From Pseudomonas asplenii (GTDB lineage Bacteria > Pseudomonadota > Gammaproteobacteria > Pseudomonadales > Pseudomonadaceae), in the NCBI RefSeq assembly GCF_001293465.1, contig NZ_JSYZ01000015.1, positions 124,001 through 188,000 of the forward strand: a DNA stretch of 64,000 nt, in the 5' to 3' direction. The notes under the pieces were generated by a model. The model did no database searches and was not told the origin of the DNA. It saw only the letters and a program-made list of their open reading frames with translations. Made by a program: the position numbers and the translations under genes. Below are positions 17,803 through 25,861 of the stretch, one piece after another. How positions within the stretch are numbered: position 1 is the first letter of the stretch; every line of letters starts with the position of its first letter.

Positions 17803-18109
17803 GGACAGACCTCATCAAGCAGATGAAGGTCATGCTAGGCAGCCAATGCGTACGTCATGTGGCAATAAGGCAAAAGCTGCCGATAGTGGTATTGGTGGAT
17901 TTGGGTAGGATAAGGACTACGCAGATCTTGATCGTTCCCACGCTCTGCGTGGGTATGCAGCCCGTGGCGCTCCGCGTCACAAGAGCGGACGCCGAGCGTC
18001 CTCGCAGGTGTGCCCACGGGGACCGAGGGAACGATGGGATAGTGATGGGGTGTCTGGGCTGGCCCTTTCGAGGATAAATCCGACTCCCTCAGTTTCCGGC
18101 GCCCCTCAG
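17803..18109. other. Intergenic region between LysR gene and phosphonate transport genes
   Basis: A 307-bp non-coding stretch. It holds the palindromic repeat at 17930-18035, and the 130 bp next to the ATPase gene should contain its promoter and any LysR binding site. No obvious LysR dyad or sigma-70 hexamer pair was identified by eye. Confidence 0.6.
17930..18035. repeat. 106-bp intergenic repeat with palindromic ends (second full copy)
   Basis: Begins GATCGTTCCCACGCTCTGCG and ends with a degenerate inverted copy terminating GAACGAT. The internal hairpin (GTGGCGC-TCC-GCGTCAC) and GAGCGGACGCCGAGCGTCC match the unit at 13809-13915. The two copies flank most of the phosphonate transport genes. 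Confidence 0.8.
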
Positions 18110-18973
18110 TCAGAGCGGCGCCATCTCCTGCGCCAGGCCCAGGAAGGCCGCCGGCAGGCGCGCCGACTTGCGCTCCTTGAGGCAATACAGGTACTCCGGG
18201 ATCTGCGGCGCGTTCTCGATGGTCAGCACCCGCAACTGTGGGTCATGGGGCACCTCCTGGCGGGCAATGATGCTGATGCCGATGTTGCGCAACACCGCCT
18301 CGCGGATCGACTCGCGACTGCCGATTTCCAGCAGCGGCCCATGACTGACCCGTGCCTCGCGCAACAGCTCTTCGGTCAGTTGCCGGGTGGTCGAACCCGC
18401 CTCTCGCATCAGCAGGCAGTACCCGGCCAGCGCGCTCAAAGGCACATGGTCATGAATCGCCAGCGGATGATTGCGATGCACCGCCAGCACCAGCGGGTCG
18501 CTGCCCAACACCCGGCGGATCAGCCGCGGGTCCTCGAGCAGTTGCGACGAGGCGGCGACATCGACCCGGTATTCCTCCAGCGCCTCCAGGACCTGCTGGG
18601 AATTGCCGATCTCCATCGACACCTCGACCTGGGGCAGGCGCTCGCGAAACGCCTTCACCAGATCGAGGATGTAGTACGGCGCGGTCGCGGCGATGCGCAA
18701 GGCGCCCTGCACCTGGCCGCTGTTGCGCAGGAAGAACTCGATATCGGCCTCCTGCTGCAGCAGCGCCTTGACCATCGGCAGCAGCCGCGCGCCGTCCTCG
18801 CTGACACTCAGTCGGCGGCCGCCGCGATAGAACAGCTCGACCGAGTACTGGCTCTCCAGGTGACGGATCTGAGTGGTGACCGTGGGCTGGCTGAGGCCGA
18901 GTTTCTTCGCCGCCAGGGTGATGCTGCCCAGGCGGGCGACCATGTAAAACGCCTTCAGCTCCGCACTCAGCAC
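18110..18973 (-). CDS. LysR-family transcriptional regulator, probably of the phosphonate cluster
   Basis: A 287-residue LysR regulator. The N-terminal winged helix-turn-helix is clear (LKAFYMVARLGSITLAAKKLGLSQPTVTTQIRHLES), followed by a periplasmic-binding-like effector domain. It lies just upstream of the phosphonate gene unit in the same orientation, so control of that unit is likely but inferred. The GTG start at 18973 is supported by GGTGAGAG about 8-15 nt upstream and by the start of the conserved DNA-binding domain. Confidence 0.85.
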   Translation of the reverse strand: MLSAELKAFYMVARLGSITLAAKKLGLSQPTVTTQIRHLESQYSVELFYRGGRRLSVSEDGARLLPMVKALLQQEADIEFFLRNSGQVQGALRIAATAPYYILDLVKAFRERLPQVEVSMEIGNSQQVLEALEEYRVDVAASSQLLEDPRLIRRVLGSDPLVLAVHRNHPLAIHDHVPLSALAGYCLLMREAGSTTRQLTEELLREARVSHGPLLEIGSRESIREAVLRNIGISIIARQEVPHDPQLRVLTIENAPQIPEYLYCLKERKSARLPAAFLGLAQEMAPL

Positions 18974-18989
18974 ATCACACTCTCACCAT

Positions 18990-21428
18990 CTATTTGCGCA
19001 ACAGGCGCAAGCCATTGAATACCACCAACAGGCTGACGCCCATGTCGGCGAACACCGCCATCCACATGGTCGCCATACCGAAGAAGGTTACCGCAAGAAA
19101 GACCGCCTTGATGACCAGCGCCAGGGCGATGTTCTGCCTGAGGATACCCGCAGTCTGCCGTGACAGGCGAATGAAAGCAGGAATCTTGCGAAGATCGTCG
19201 TCCATCAGGGCGACATCGGCGGTTTCGATGGCGGTATCGGTGCCGGCCGCCGCCATGGCGAAACCGATCTCGGCGCGGGCCAGCGCCGGCGCGTCGTTGA
19301 TGCCGTCACCGACCATGCCGACCCGATGCCCCTTGGCGTACAAGGCCTCGATGGCCTGCAGCTTGTCGGTCGGCAACAGGTCGCCGCGGGCCTCGTCGAT
19401 GCCCACCTGGGCGGCGATCGCCTTGGCCGTGTGCGGGTTGTCACCCGTGAGCATGAGGGTCTTGATACCCAGCTCGTGCAACTGACGAATGGCTTCGCGG
19501 CTGCTGTCCTTGACCGTGTCGGCCACGGCGAACAACGCCAGCGGGCCGGAGCGGTCGAGCAACAGCACGACCGTCTTGCCCTGCTCTTCCAGGGCAAAGA
19601 GTTTTTCCTCCAGTGCCGGTGAGCACAGGCCCAGCTCCTCCACCAGCCGATGGTTGCCCAGGTGATAGCGCTGGCCGCCAATGTCGCCACGGACGCCACG
19701 CCCGGCCAGGGCTTCGAAGGCCTCGACCTCACGCAGTTCGAGCTGCCGGTCCCGGGCATCGCGGGCGATCGCCAGGGACACCGGGTGGTCGGAGCGCGCC
19801 GCCAGGCTGGCGGCGATCGCCGGGGCCGTCTCGCGGTGCGGCGCTTGCAGCGGCAGGAAGTCTGTCAGTACCGGCTTGCCGTGGGTGATGGTGCCGGTCT
19901 TGTCCAGCGCCAGATAGTCGAGTTGATGGCCGCTTTCCAGATAGACTCCGCCCTTGACCAGGATGCCCTTGCGCGCTGCCGCTGCGAGGCCGCTGACGAT
20001 GCTCACCGGCGTCGAGATCACCAGGGCGCAAGGACAGGCCACCACCAGCAGAACCAAGGCCCGGTAGATCCAGTCGAACCAGGCACCCGCCATGAACAGC
20101 GGTGGAATCACCGCCACGGCCAGGGCCAGGGCGAATACCGCCGGGGTGTAGACCTTCGAGAAGCTGTCGACGAAACGCTGGGTCGGTGCCCGCGCGCCCT
20201 GGGCCTGCTCCACCGCATGGATGATCCGCGCCAGGGTCGAATTGCCCGCTGCCGCCGTTACCCGATAGTCCAGGGAACCGGCCTGGTTGATGGTGCCGGC
20301 GAACACCTTGTCGCCAGGATTCTTCTCGACCGGCAGGCTTTCGCCGGTGATCGGCGCCTGATCGACACTGGAAGTCCCATAGACCACCTCACCGTCCAGG
20401 CCGATGCGCTCACCGGGCCGGACCCGCACCAGAGCCCCGGGTTCGACGCGCTTGACCTCGACCTCCACCCAGTTGCCCTCCGCCTGGCGCACCGTGGCCG
20501 TTTCCGGGGCCATCTGCATCAGGCCGCCGATGGCGTTGCGCGCGCGGTCCAGCGAACGCGCCTCGATCAGCTCGGCAATGGTGAACAGGAACATCACCAT
20601 CGCCGCTTCCGGCCACTGTCCGATCAGTACGGCGCCGGTCACGGCGATGCTCATCAGCGCATTGATGTTCAGGTTGCGGTTCTTCAGGGCGATCCAGCCC
20701 TTCTTGTAAGTGCCCAGGCCGCCGCTGAAGATCGAGACCAGTGCGACGATGGCCACCACCCAGGTGGGCGCGGCGTTGGTGAAGTGGATGACTTCGGCAG
20801 CGAGGGCGCCCACCCCGGAAACCACCAGCGGCCACCAGGGTTTCCTTGCCGGAGGCTGGCTGGCGGCCTGCTCGTGCGCACCCTCTTCCAGTGGCTCGGC
20901 CTGCATGCCCAAAGACTTGATCGCCTCGACGATCGGGGTGGTCGACGGCAGGTCATGGGTCACGCCGAGAATCCGGTTGATCAGGTTGAACTCCAACTGC
21001 TGGATGCCCGCCAGCTTGCCCAGCTTGTTCTGGATCAGCGTCTGTTCGGTCGGGCAATCCATGGCTTCGATGCGGAAGCGGCTCAGGCGGCCATCGACAC
21101 GGGTGCCATTGCCGAGCGTGACCAGGGCCGGGGCTTCGGCGGCCGAACAGCAGCTGTGGGAATGTCCGCCGTGATCGTGGGCATGGCCGGCTTTCACTGG
21201 CTGCAGCGGCTTGCAGGCGCCCTGAGCCGGTTTATCGGCATGGCCGTGATCGTGATCGTGATCGTGATCGTGATCGTGATCGTGATCGTGATCGTGATCG
21301 TGATCAGCATGCTGATGGCCAGTGCCGGAGGTGGGCTCGAAGGTGCTCGAACAGCAGGAGCCGCCGTGCTCGTGCGTGTGCGGGTGGTCGTTGCCAGGCT
21401 GGCGCGGGGTGTGGATGGAGTCGCTCAT
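18990..21428 (-). CDS. cadA: Cd2+/Zn2+/Pb2+-exporting P1B-type ATPase
   Basis: An 812-residue heavy-metal pump. Seen in order: a His/Cys-rich N-terminus (HEHGGSCCSS, an uninterrupted run of HD dipeptides, HSHSCCSAA); a metal-associated domain with MDCPTE where many homologues have CxxC; transmembrane helices; TGES actuator motif; CPC metal site (VVACPCALVIS); phosphorylation site DKTGT; TGDN; and GDGINDAPAL. These assign it to P1B ATPases exporting Zn/Cd/Pb. The start at ATG 21428 has AGGGA 8 nt upstream; the open frame to 21563 runs across the divergent promoter. It is divergent from the MerR-type regulator cadR across a shared operator. Confidence 0.93.
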   Translation of the reverse strand: MSDSIHTPRQPGNDHPHTHEHGGSCCSSTFEPTSGTGHQHADHDHDHDHDHDHDHDHDHDHGHADKPAQGACKPLQPVKAGHAHDHGGHSHSCCSAAEAPALVTLGNGTRVDGRLSRFRIEAMDCPTEQTLIQNKLGKLAGIQQLEFNLINRILGVTHDLPSTTPIVEAIKSLGMQAEPLEEGAHEQAASQPPARKPWWPLVVSGVGALAAEVIHFTNAAPTWVVAIVALVSIFSGGLGTYKKGWIALKNRNLNINALMSIAVTGAVLIGQWPEAAMVMFLFTIAELIEARSLDRARNAIGGLMQMAPETATVRQAEGNWVEVEVKRVEPGALVRVRPGERIGLDGEVVYGTSSVDQAPITGESLPVEKNPGDKVFAGTINQAGSLDYRVTAAAGNSTLARIIHAVEQAQGARAPTQRFVDSFSKVYTPAVFALALAVAVIPPLFMAGAWFDWIYRALVLLVVACPCALVISTPVSIVSGLAAAARKGILVKGGVYLESGHQLDYLALDKTGTITHGKPVLTDFLPLQAPHRETAPAIAASLAARSDHPVSLAIARDARDRQLELREVEAFEALAGRGVRGDIGGQRYHLGNHRLVEELGLCSPALEEKLFALEEQGKTVVLLLDRSGPLALFAVADTVKDSSREAIRQLHELGIKTLMLTGDNPHTAKAIAAQVGIDEARGDLLPTDKLQAIEALYAKGHRVGMVGDGINDAPALARAEIGFAMAAAGTDTAIETADVALMDDDLRKIPAFIRLSRQTAGILRQNIALALVIKAVFLAVTFFGMATMWMAVFADMGVSLLVVFNGLRLLRK
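21245..21304. repeat. Hexanucleotide tandem repeat encoding poly-(His-Asp)
   Basis: Ten perfect copies of CGTGAT on the plus strand (CACGAT or equivalent phase on the coding strand), encoding consecutive His-Asp dipeptides in the N-terminal metal-binding region of CadA. Changes in copy number keep the frame and alter only the number of metal-chelating histidines. Confidence 0.95.
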
Positions 21429-21466
21429 GGGATACGTCCCTGAAAGGTGCCTGTTGCCAAGTGAAC

Positions 21467-21487
21467 ACCCTGTAGCCACTATAGGGT
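21467..21487. promoter_or_regulatory. CadR (MerR-type) operator within the cadA promoter
   Basis: An imperfect 21-bp dyad, ACCCT-x-TAG-3 nt-CTA-x-AGGGT, lies between divergent cadA and cadR. On the minus strand it sits between TTGACC (-35) and TTCACT (-10) separated by 19 nt. This overlong spacer is the hallmark of promoters untwisted by MerR-family activators when metal binds. Confidence 0.85.
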
Positions 21488-21513
21488 CAAGCACCCTTTT
21501 GGGAGATCCGGCG

Positions 21514-21963
21514 ATGAAGATTGGCGAACTGGCGAAACTCACCGACTGCCAGGTGGAAACCATCCGTTACTACGAGAAGGAAAACCTGCTGCCGGAACCG
21601 GCGCGCAGCGAAGGCAACTACCGCCTGTACACCCAGGCTCATGTCGAGCGCCTGACCTTCATCCGCAACTGCCGCAGCCTGGACATGACCCTGGAGGAGA
21701 TCCGCAGCCTGCTGAGCCTGCGCGACAGTCCGCAGGACCAGTGCGAGAGCGTGAACGCGCTGGTCGACGAGCACATCCACCACGTCAAGGCGCGGATCGA
21801 CGGACTCCTGGCGTTGCAGGCCCAGTTGCTGGACCTGCGCCAGCGCTGTGGCGGCGGGCCGGAGGCGGAGCAGTGCGCGATCCTGCAGCGGCTGGAGGTC
21901 AGCGGCAGCGTGGTGCCGACCGAAGTGGAGCACTCACATGTGGGCAGGAGTCACGGGCACTGA
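21514..21963 (+). CDS. cadR: MerR-family Cd(II)/Pb(II)-responsive regulator
   Basis: A 149-residue MerR-family activator. The N-terminal winged helix is clear (MKIGELAKLTDCQVETIRYYEKENLLP), followed by the dimerisation helix with the conserved CESVNALVDEHIHHV segment and a metal-binding loop RQRCGGGPEAEQCAIL containing paired cysteines. A His-rich tail (HSHVGRSHGH) is typical of Pseudomonas CadR. The divergent cadA gene and the shared long-spacer promoter fit activation of cadA by cadmium, zinc or lead. Confidence 0.92.
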   Translation: MKIGELAKLTDCQVETIRYYEKENLLPEPARSEGNYRLYTQAHVERLTFIRNCRSLDMTLEEIRSLLSLRDSPQDQCESVNALVDEHIHHVKARIDGLLALQAQLLDLRQRCGGGPEAEQCAILQRLEVSGSVVPTEVEHSHVGRSHGH

Positions 21964-22088
21964 CCACCCACACCGGCGCTTTCGCGGATACATCCTGTTC
22001 CCACGGTGTCGTGGCGCACCCAGGATCTGCCTGAAGCACGATCATCGTAGGAACAACAGGGAGCGCCAGCCGCAAAGCCAGGCGCTGC

Positions 22089-23060
22089 TTAGACCGCCAT
22101 CGGCGCCGTCAGGGGCGCATGGTGCTGATAGCCTTCCAGGCTGAAGTCGCTCGGTTCGACCTTCTCCAGCCATTCAGGCTCGTACTTGCCGGTCCTGGCG
22201 AACTCCGGCACCCGCTCGGCAATCACCAGCTTCGGCATCGGGAACGGCTCGCGGGCGAGCTGTTCGTTGAGCATGTCCAGGTGGTTTTCATACACATGGG
22301 CATCGCCGATGAAATAGGTGAACCAGCGCGGCGTGTAGCCGGTCAGGCGGCCGATCAGGCTCAGCAGGGCCGCGCCCTCGGTCAGGTTGAACGGCGTGCC
22401 CAGACCCAGGTCATTGGAGCGGATATAGAGGGTCAGGGAGATTTCCTTCGTCTCGACATTCGGGTGGAACTGGTACAGCAGGTGGCACGGCGGCAGGGCC
22501 ATTTCATCCAGTTGCGCGCAGTTCCAGCCGTGGAACAGGATGCGCCGGCTGCCCGGGTCCTTGATGATGGTGTCGACGCACTGGCGTACCTGGTCGATCG
22601 CCTTGTACAGCACCACATAGGCCTGGCCGTCCTCCTCGCCCTGGGCGATCTGCCGGTAGCCCTGGGCCAGGGTCTGCTCGATGGCCGCGCGATTGCTCGC
22701 CGGAATCTGCTTGTAGGCCGGCCACTTGCGCCACTGCACACCGTAGATCTCACCGAGGTCGTCATCGCCCTGGCGGAACGGGTTGGCCAGCCACTGGGCG
22801 TTCTCGTTGGCGTTCTGGTCCCAGACCTTGCAACCCAACGCACGGAACTCGGCGGCGTTGTTCACCCCGCGCAGAAAGCCGCACATCTCGCCGATGGCGG
22901 ACTTGAAGGCCAGCTTGCGGGTGGTGATCGCCGGGAAACCTTCCTTGAGGTCGTAACGCAGCATCGCGCCGGGAAAGCTGATGGTGTTCACACCGGTACG
23001 GTTGGCCTGCTTGGTGCCGTTCTTGATGACATGGGCGACCAGATCGAGATATTGCTTCAT
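22089..23060 (-). CDS. thyA: Thymidylate synthase
   Basis: A 323-residue cytoplasmic enzyme methylating dUMP to dTMP with methylenetetrahydrofolate. Seen: the folate/arginine loop NRTGVNTISFPGAMLRYDL, catalytic cysteine block MALPPCHLLYQF, NDLGLGTPFNLTEGAALL and the C-terminal HHAPLTAPMAV. It is longer than the 264-residue E. coli enzyme because of an insertion in the middle of the protein, as in several other ThyA proteins. It lies directly downstream of lgt on the same strand, the usual Pseudomonas order. Confidence 0.96.
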   Translation of the reverse strand: MKQYLDLVAHVIKNGTKQANRTGVNTISFPGAMLRYDLKEGFPAITTRKLAFKSAIGEMCGFLRGVNNAAEFRALGCKVWDQNANENAQWLANPFRQGDDDLGEIYGVQWRKWPAYKQIPASNRAAIEQTLAQGYRQIAQGEEDGQAYVVLYKAIDQVRQCVDTIIKDPGSRRILFHGWNCAQLDEMALPPCHLLYQFHPNVETKEISLTLYIRSNDLGLGTPFNLTEGAALLSLIGRLTGYTPRWFTYFIGDAHVYENHLDMLNEQLAREPFPMPKLVIAERVPEFARTGKYEPEWLEKVEPSDFSLEGYQHHAPLTAPMAV

Positions 23061-23082
23061 GAGTTACCTGCATCCTTGAATA

Positions 23083-23100
23083 CGGGGCCCGCGGGCCCCG
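23083..23100. other. Strong hairpin between lgt and thyA
   Basis: A perfect 18-bp palindrome CGGGGCCCG-CGGGCCCCG sits 8 nt after the lgt stop and upstream of thyA. It lacks a T-run, so it may act in mRNA stability or coupling, and not as a full terminator. Confidence 0.5.
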
Positions 23101-23108
23101 ATTCGAAT

Positions 23109-23930
23109 TTAAAGCGCGGCGTCTTTCGTTGCCGGAGTGGTCGGGTTGCGGCGATAGGCGAACCACAAAAGCGCCAGGCCACCGATGATCATCGGCAGGC
23201 TGAGAATCTGCCCCATGGTCACCCAGCCGAATGCCAGATAGCCAAGCTGCGCATCCGGCACCCGGACGAACTCGACGATAAAACGGAAGATCCCGTAGAA
23301 CAACGCGAACATGCCGGAAACCGCCATGGTCGGCCGCGGCTTGCGTGAGAACAGCCAGAGGATGATGAACAGTGCCACACCCTCGAGGGCGAACTGGTAC
23401 AACTGCGACGGATGGCGTGGCAACTGCGCCGGGTCGCTGAACGGCGGGAACACCATCGCCCACGGCACGTCGCTCGGCTTGCCCCACAGTTCGGCGTTGA
23501 TGAAGTTGCCGATCCGCCCGGCGCCCAGGCCGATCGGGACCATCGGTGCGACGAAGTCCATCAGTTCGAAGAACGACTTGCCGTTACGCCGGCCGAACCA
23601 CCAGGCCGCCAGCATCACGCCGATGAAGCCGCCATGGAAGGCCATGCCGCCCTTCCAGACCTCGAAGATCAGCATCGGATTGGCAATGTAGGCCGGCAGA
23701 TCGTAGAACAGCACGTAACCCAGGCGCCCGCCGACGATCACGCCCATGGCCAGCCAGAACACCATGTCGGAGAGTTTCTCCTTGGTCCAGGTCGGGTCGA
23801 AACGGTTCAGGCGCCGGGAGGCCAGCAGCCACGCACCGCCAATGCCGACCAGGTACATCAGGCCGTACCAGTGGATTTTCAGCGGGCCGATGGCGACGGC
23901 CACCGGGTCGATCTGCGGGTAAGGCAGCAT
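23109..23930 (-). CDS. lgt: Prolipoprotein diacylglyceryl transferase
   Basis: A 273-residue inner-membrane enzyme that attaches diacylglycerol from phosphatidylglycerol to the lipobox cysteine of prolipoproteins. Multiple transmembrane helices and the signature GRIGNFINAELWGKPSDVPWAMVFP are present, along with IHWYGLMYLVG near the N-terminus and HGGFIGVMLAAW. The start at ATG 23930 precedes the conserved MLPYPQIDPVAVAIGPLKIHWYG; upstream frame is not family-like. Confidence 0.96.
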   Translation of the reverse strand: MLPYPQIDPVAVAIGPLKIHWYGLMYLVGIGGAWLLASRRLNRFDPTWTKEKLSDMVFWLAMGVIVGGRLGYVLFYDLPAYIANPMLIFEVWKGGMAFHGGFIGVMLAAWWFGRRNGKSFFELMDFVAPMVPIGLGAGRIGNFINAELWGKPSDVPWAMVFPPFSDPAQLPRHPSQLYQFALEGVALFIILWLFSRKPRPTMAVSGMFALFYGIFRFIVEFVRVPDAQLGYLAFGWVTMGQILSLPMIIGGLALLWFAYRRNPTTPATKDAAL

Positions 23931-24029
23931 TGCGACTCCTTGGTAGAGTAGAAAATTCGGGGCCCGTTCACCCAGGCGGCAAGCGGGCCAGCGGGTCATG
24001 ATGAAGACCCGCGATTAAGCCAATATTGC

Positions 24030-24050
24030 GCCCGGTCCGCTGAACCGGGC
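24030..24050 (-). terminator. Hairpin downstream of the TSUP permease gene
   Basis: GCCCGGT-7 nt-ACCGGGC forms a 7-bp perfect stem just after the stop of the minus-strand permease gene at 24058. No T-run follows, so termination strength is uncertain. Confidence 0.45.
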
Positions 24051-24057
24051 CTGAGGT

Positions 24058-24840
24058 TCAGATCAGGAACTTCATCCCGACACAGAACAATAGCCCGGCA
24101 AACAGTCGCTTGAGCAGCAACGGCGAAAGCCTGTGCGCCAGTTGCACACCGAAGCGGGCAAAAAACATACTGGTCAGGGCAATGCCGAGCAAGGCCGGCA
24201 GGTAGATGAAGCCCAGGCTGTGCTCCGGCAGCAACGGGTCATGCCAGCCCAGCAGCATGAAGCTGATGGCGCTGGCCACGGCGATCGGCAGGCCACAGGC
24301 CGACGAGGTCGCCACCGCCTGCTGCATCGGCAGGCTGCGCCAGGTCAGGAACGGCACGGTCAGCGAACCGCCACCGATGCCGAAAATCGCCGAAGCCCAG
24401 CCGATCACCACACCCGCCAGGCCCAGGCCGGCCTTGCCGGGAATCTCCCGACGACTTTTGGGCTTGAGGTCCAGTGCCATCTGCACGGAGACGATCAGGG
24501 CGAAAACGCCGATGATCTTCTGCAGGTTCGGCCCGGCAATCGCCTTGGCCGTCAGTGCCCCGAGTCCCGAGCCGAGCAGGATACCCACGGCCATCCAGGC
24601 GAAGATCGGCCAGCGTACCGCGCCCCGCCGATGATGACCGCGAATGGTGTTGATCGACGTGAAAATGATGGTGGCCAGGGAAGTGCCGACCGCCAGGTGC
24701 GTCAGGATCGAACTGTCGAACCCCTGCAGAGTGAAGCTGAACACCAGCACCGGGACGATGATGATCCCGCCACCGACGCCGAACAGCCCGGCCAGTACGC
24801 CCGCACAGGCACCCAGCAGCAAATAGAGCAGAAATTCCAT
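24058..24840 (-). CDS. TSUP (TauE/SafE) family membrane permease
   Basis: A 260-residue inner-membrane protein with two repeated halves, each opening with a glycine-rich motif: LAGLFGVGGGIIIVPVL near residue 15 and SAIFGIGGGSLTVPFL near 155. This is the hallmark of sulfite/sulfoacetate-type anion exporters (TSUP). The substrate cannot be told from sequence. The start at ATG 24840 precedes the first membrane helix; the upstream extension to 24879 is not hydrophobic and unlikely. In P. aeruginosa a similar gene sits next to lgt. Confidence 0.87.
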   Translation of the reverse strand: MEFLLYLLLGACAGVLAGLFGVGGGIIIVPVLVFSFTLQGFDSSILTHLAVGTSLATIIFTSINTIRGHHRRGAVRWPIFAWMAVGILLGSGLGALTAKAIAGPNLQKIIGVFALIVSVQMALDLKPKSRREIPGKAGLGLAGVVIGWASAIFGIGGGSLTVPFLTWRSLPMQQAVATSSACGLPIAVASAISFMLLGWHDPLLPEHSLGFIYLPALLGIALTSMFFARFGVQLAHRLSPLLLKRLFAGLLFCVGMKFLI

Positions 24841-24949
24841 GCAACCCCCGAAACAAGTCCGGCATGGTAACGGATGCATGCCGCTCGTCTCTACTGGATG
24901 ACGAACGGCACCCTGCGTAAAGTGTGGGAAACCACAGAGGGATCACCTG

Positions 24950-25696
24950 ATGTGCCTGATTGTCTTCGCCTGGCGCCCGGGCCATGCCCAGCCGCTGATC
25001 GTTGCGGCCAACCGCGACGAGTTCTACGCCCGGCCGAGCCTGCCGCTGGGGCAGTGGCCGGAAAACCCGCAAGTCTACGCCGGACGCGACCTGGAAGCCG
25101 GCGGGACCTGGCTGGGCGTCGGCGCCCGGCGGCGCTTCGCCGCGCTGACCAATATCCGTAATCCGCATCAGCCGCCGGCACGCCGCTCACGAGGCGAGCT
25201 GGTGGCGCGATTTCTCGGCGCAAACACCCCGATTGCCGATTATCTCCAGGATATCGTCGCACGATCACCGGAGTACGCCGGTTTCAACCTGCTGCTGGGC
25301 GATGCCGAGGAACTCTGGCACTTCAATTCCCATGAAGGGCAGCCACGTCGACTGCCGGAGGGGATCTACGGCTTGTCGAATGCCGGACTCGACACGCCAT
25401 GGCCGAAACTGCTGAAGGCCAGGGGGGCACTGGAGCAGGCACTGGAACGGCCCTCGCCGGAAAATCTGCTGACCCTGCTGGCCGATCCGACCATCGCGCC
25501 ATTCGTCGAACTGCCGGATACCGGCGTGGGCCTGGCGACCGAGAGCCTGTTGTCGAGCATTTTCATCGCCAGCCCCAGCTACGGCACGCGGGCGAGCACG
25601 GCGCTGATCGTTGGGGCTGATGGCACGCGGCATCTGGTCGAACGCAGCTTCGGCCCCCATGGCGGGCATCTGGGCGAGGTGGAGTTGACGGTCTGA
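24950..25696 (+). CDS. NRDE (TANGO2-like) family protein
   Basis: A 248-residue protein starting MCLIVFAWRPG with the family-naming motif AANRDEFYARPS at residues 19-30, then GGTWLGVGARRRFAALTNIRNP and GIYGLSNAGLDTPWPKL. The N-terminal Cys after Met suggests an Ntn-hydrolase-like nucleophile, though no activity is established. Members relate to eukaryotic TANGO2, linked to heme or lipid handling. It is divergent from the TSUP permease gene. Confidence 0.88.
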   Translation: MCLIVFAWRPGHAQPLIVAANRDEFYARPSLPLGQWPENPQVYAGRDLEAGGTWLGVGARRRFAALTNIRNPHQPPARRSRGELVARFLGANTPIADYLQDIVARSPEYAGFNLLLGDAEELWHFNSHEGQPRRLPEGIYGLSNAGLDTPWPKLLKARGALEQALERPSPENLLTLLADPTIAPFVELPDTGVGLATESLLSSIFIASPSYGTRASTALIVGADGTRHLVERSFGPHGGHLGEVELTV

Positions 25697-25720
25697 GGGG
25701 ACGCGGAGTATCCCGAGATG

Positions 25721-25745
25721 CCTGCCCACGCGGAGCGTGGGCAGG
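25721..25745. repeat. Palindromic repeat unit downstream of the NRDE gene
   Basis: Perfect inverted repeat CCTGCCCACGC-GGA-GCGTGGGCAGG, a variant of the TTCCCACGC family. It pairs with the unit at 25797 in the convergent NRDE/ptsP interval. Confidence 0.75.
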
Positions 25746-25796
25746 ATCGGAGCGGGCCACGGAGTGCGGGGATGATCGAGATGGGTTGCGAAGACT

Positions 25797-25861
25797 GATC
25801 GTTCCCACGCTCCGCGCGGGAATGCCGCCAGTGACGCTCCGCGTCACACCTACCGATGATC
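25797..25861. repeat. Partial copy of the palindromic intergenic repeat at the ptsP end
   Basis: GATCGTTCCCACGCTCCGCG, then an internal hairpin GTGACGC-TCC-GCGTCAC, ending GATGATC over the ptsP stop codon. It matches the first 55-60 bp of the full units at 13809 and 17930. Confidence 0.75.

Noticed and set aside
21245..21304. Tandem repeat considered as a CRISPR-like or regulatory array
   Set aside because: The unit is 6 bp without spacers and lies in frame inside cadA, so it is a coding microsatellite.
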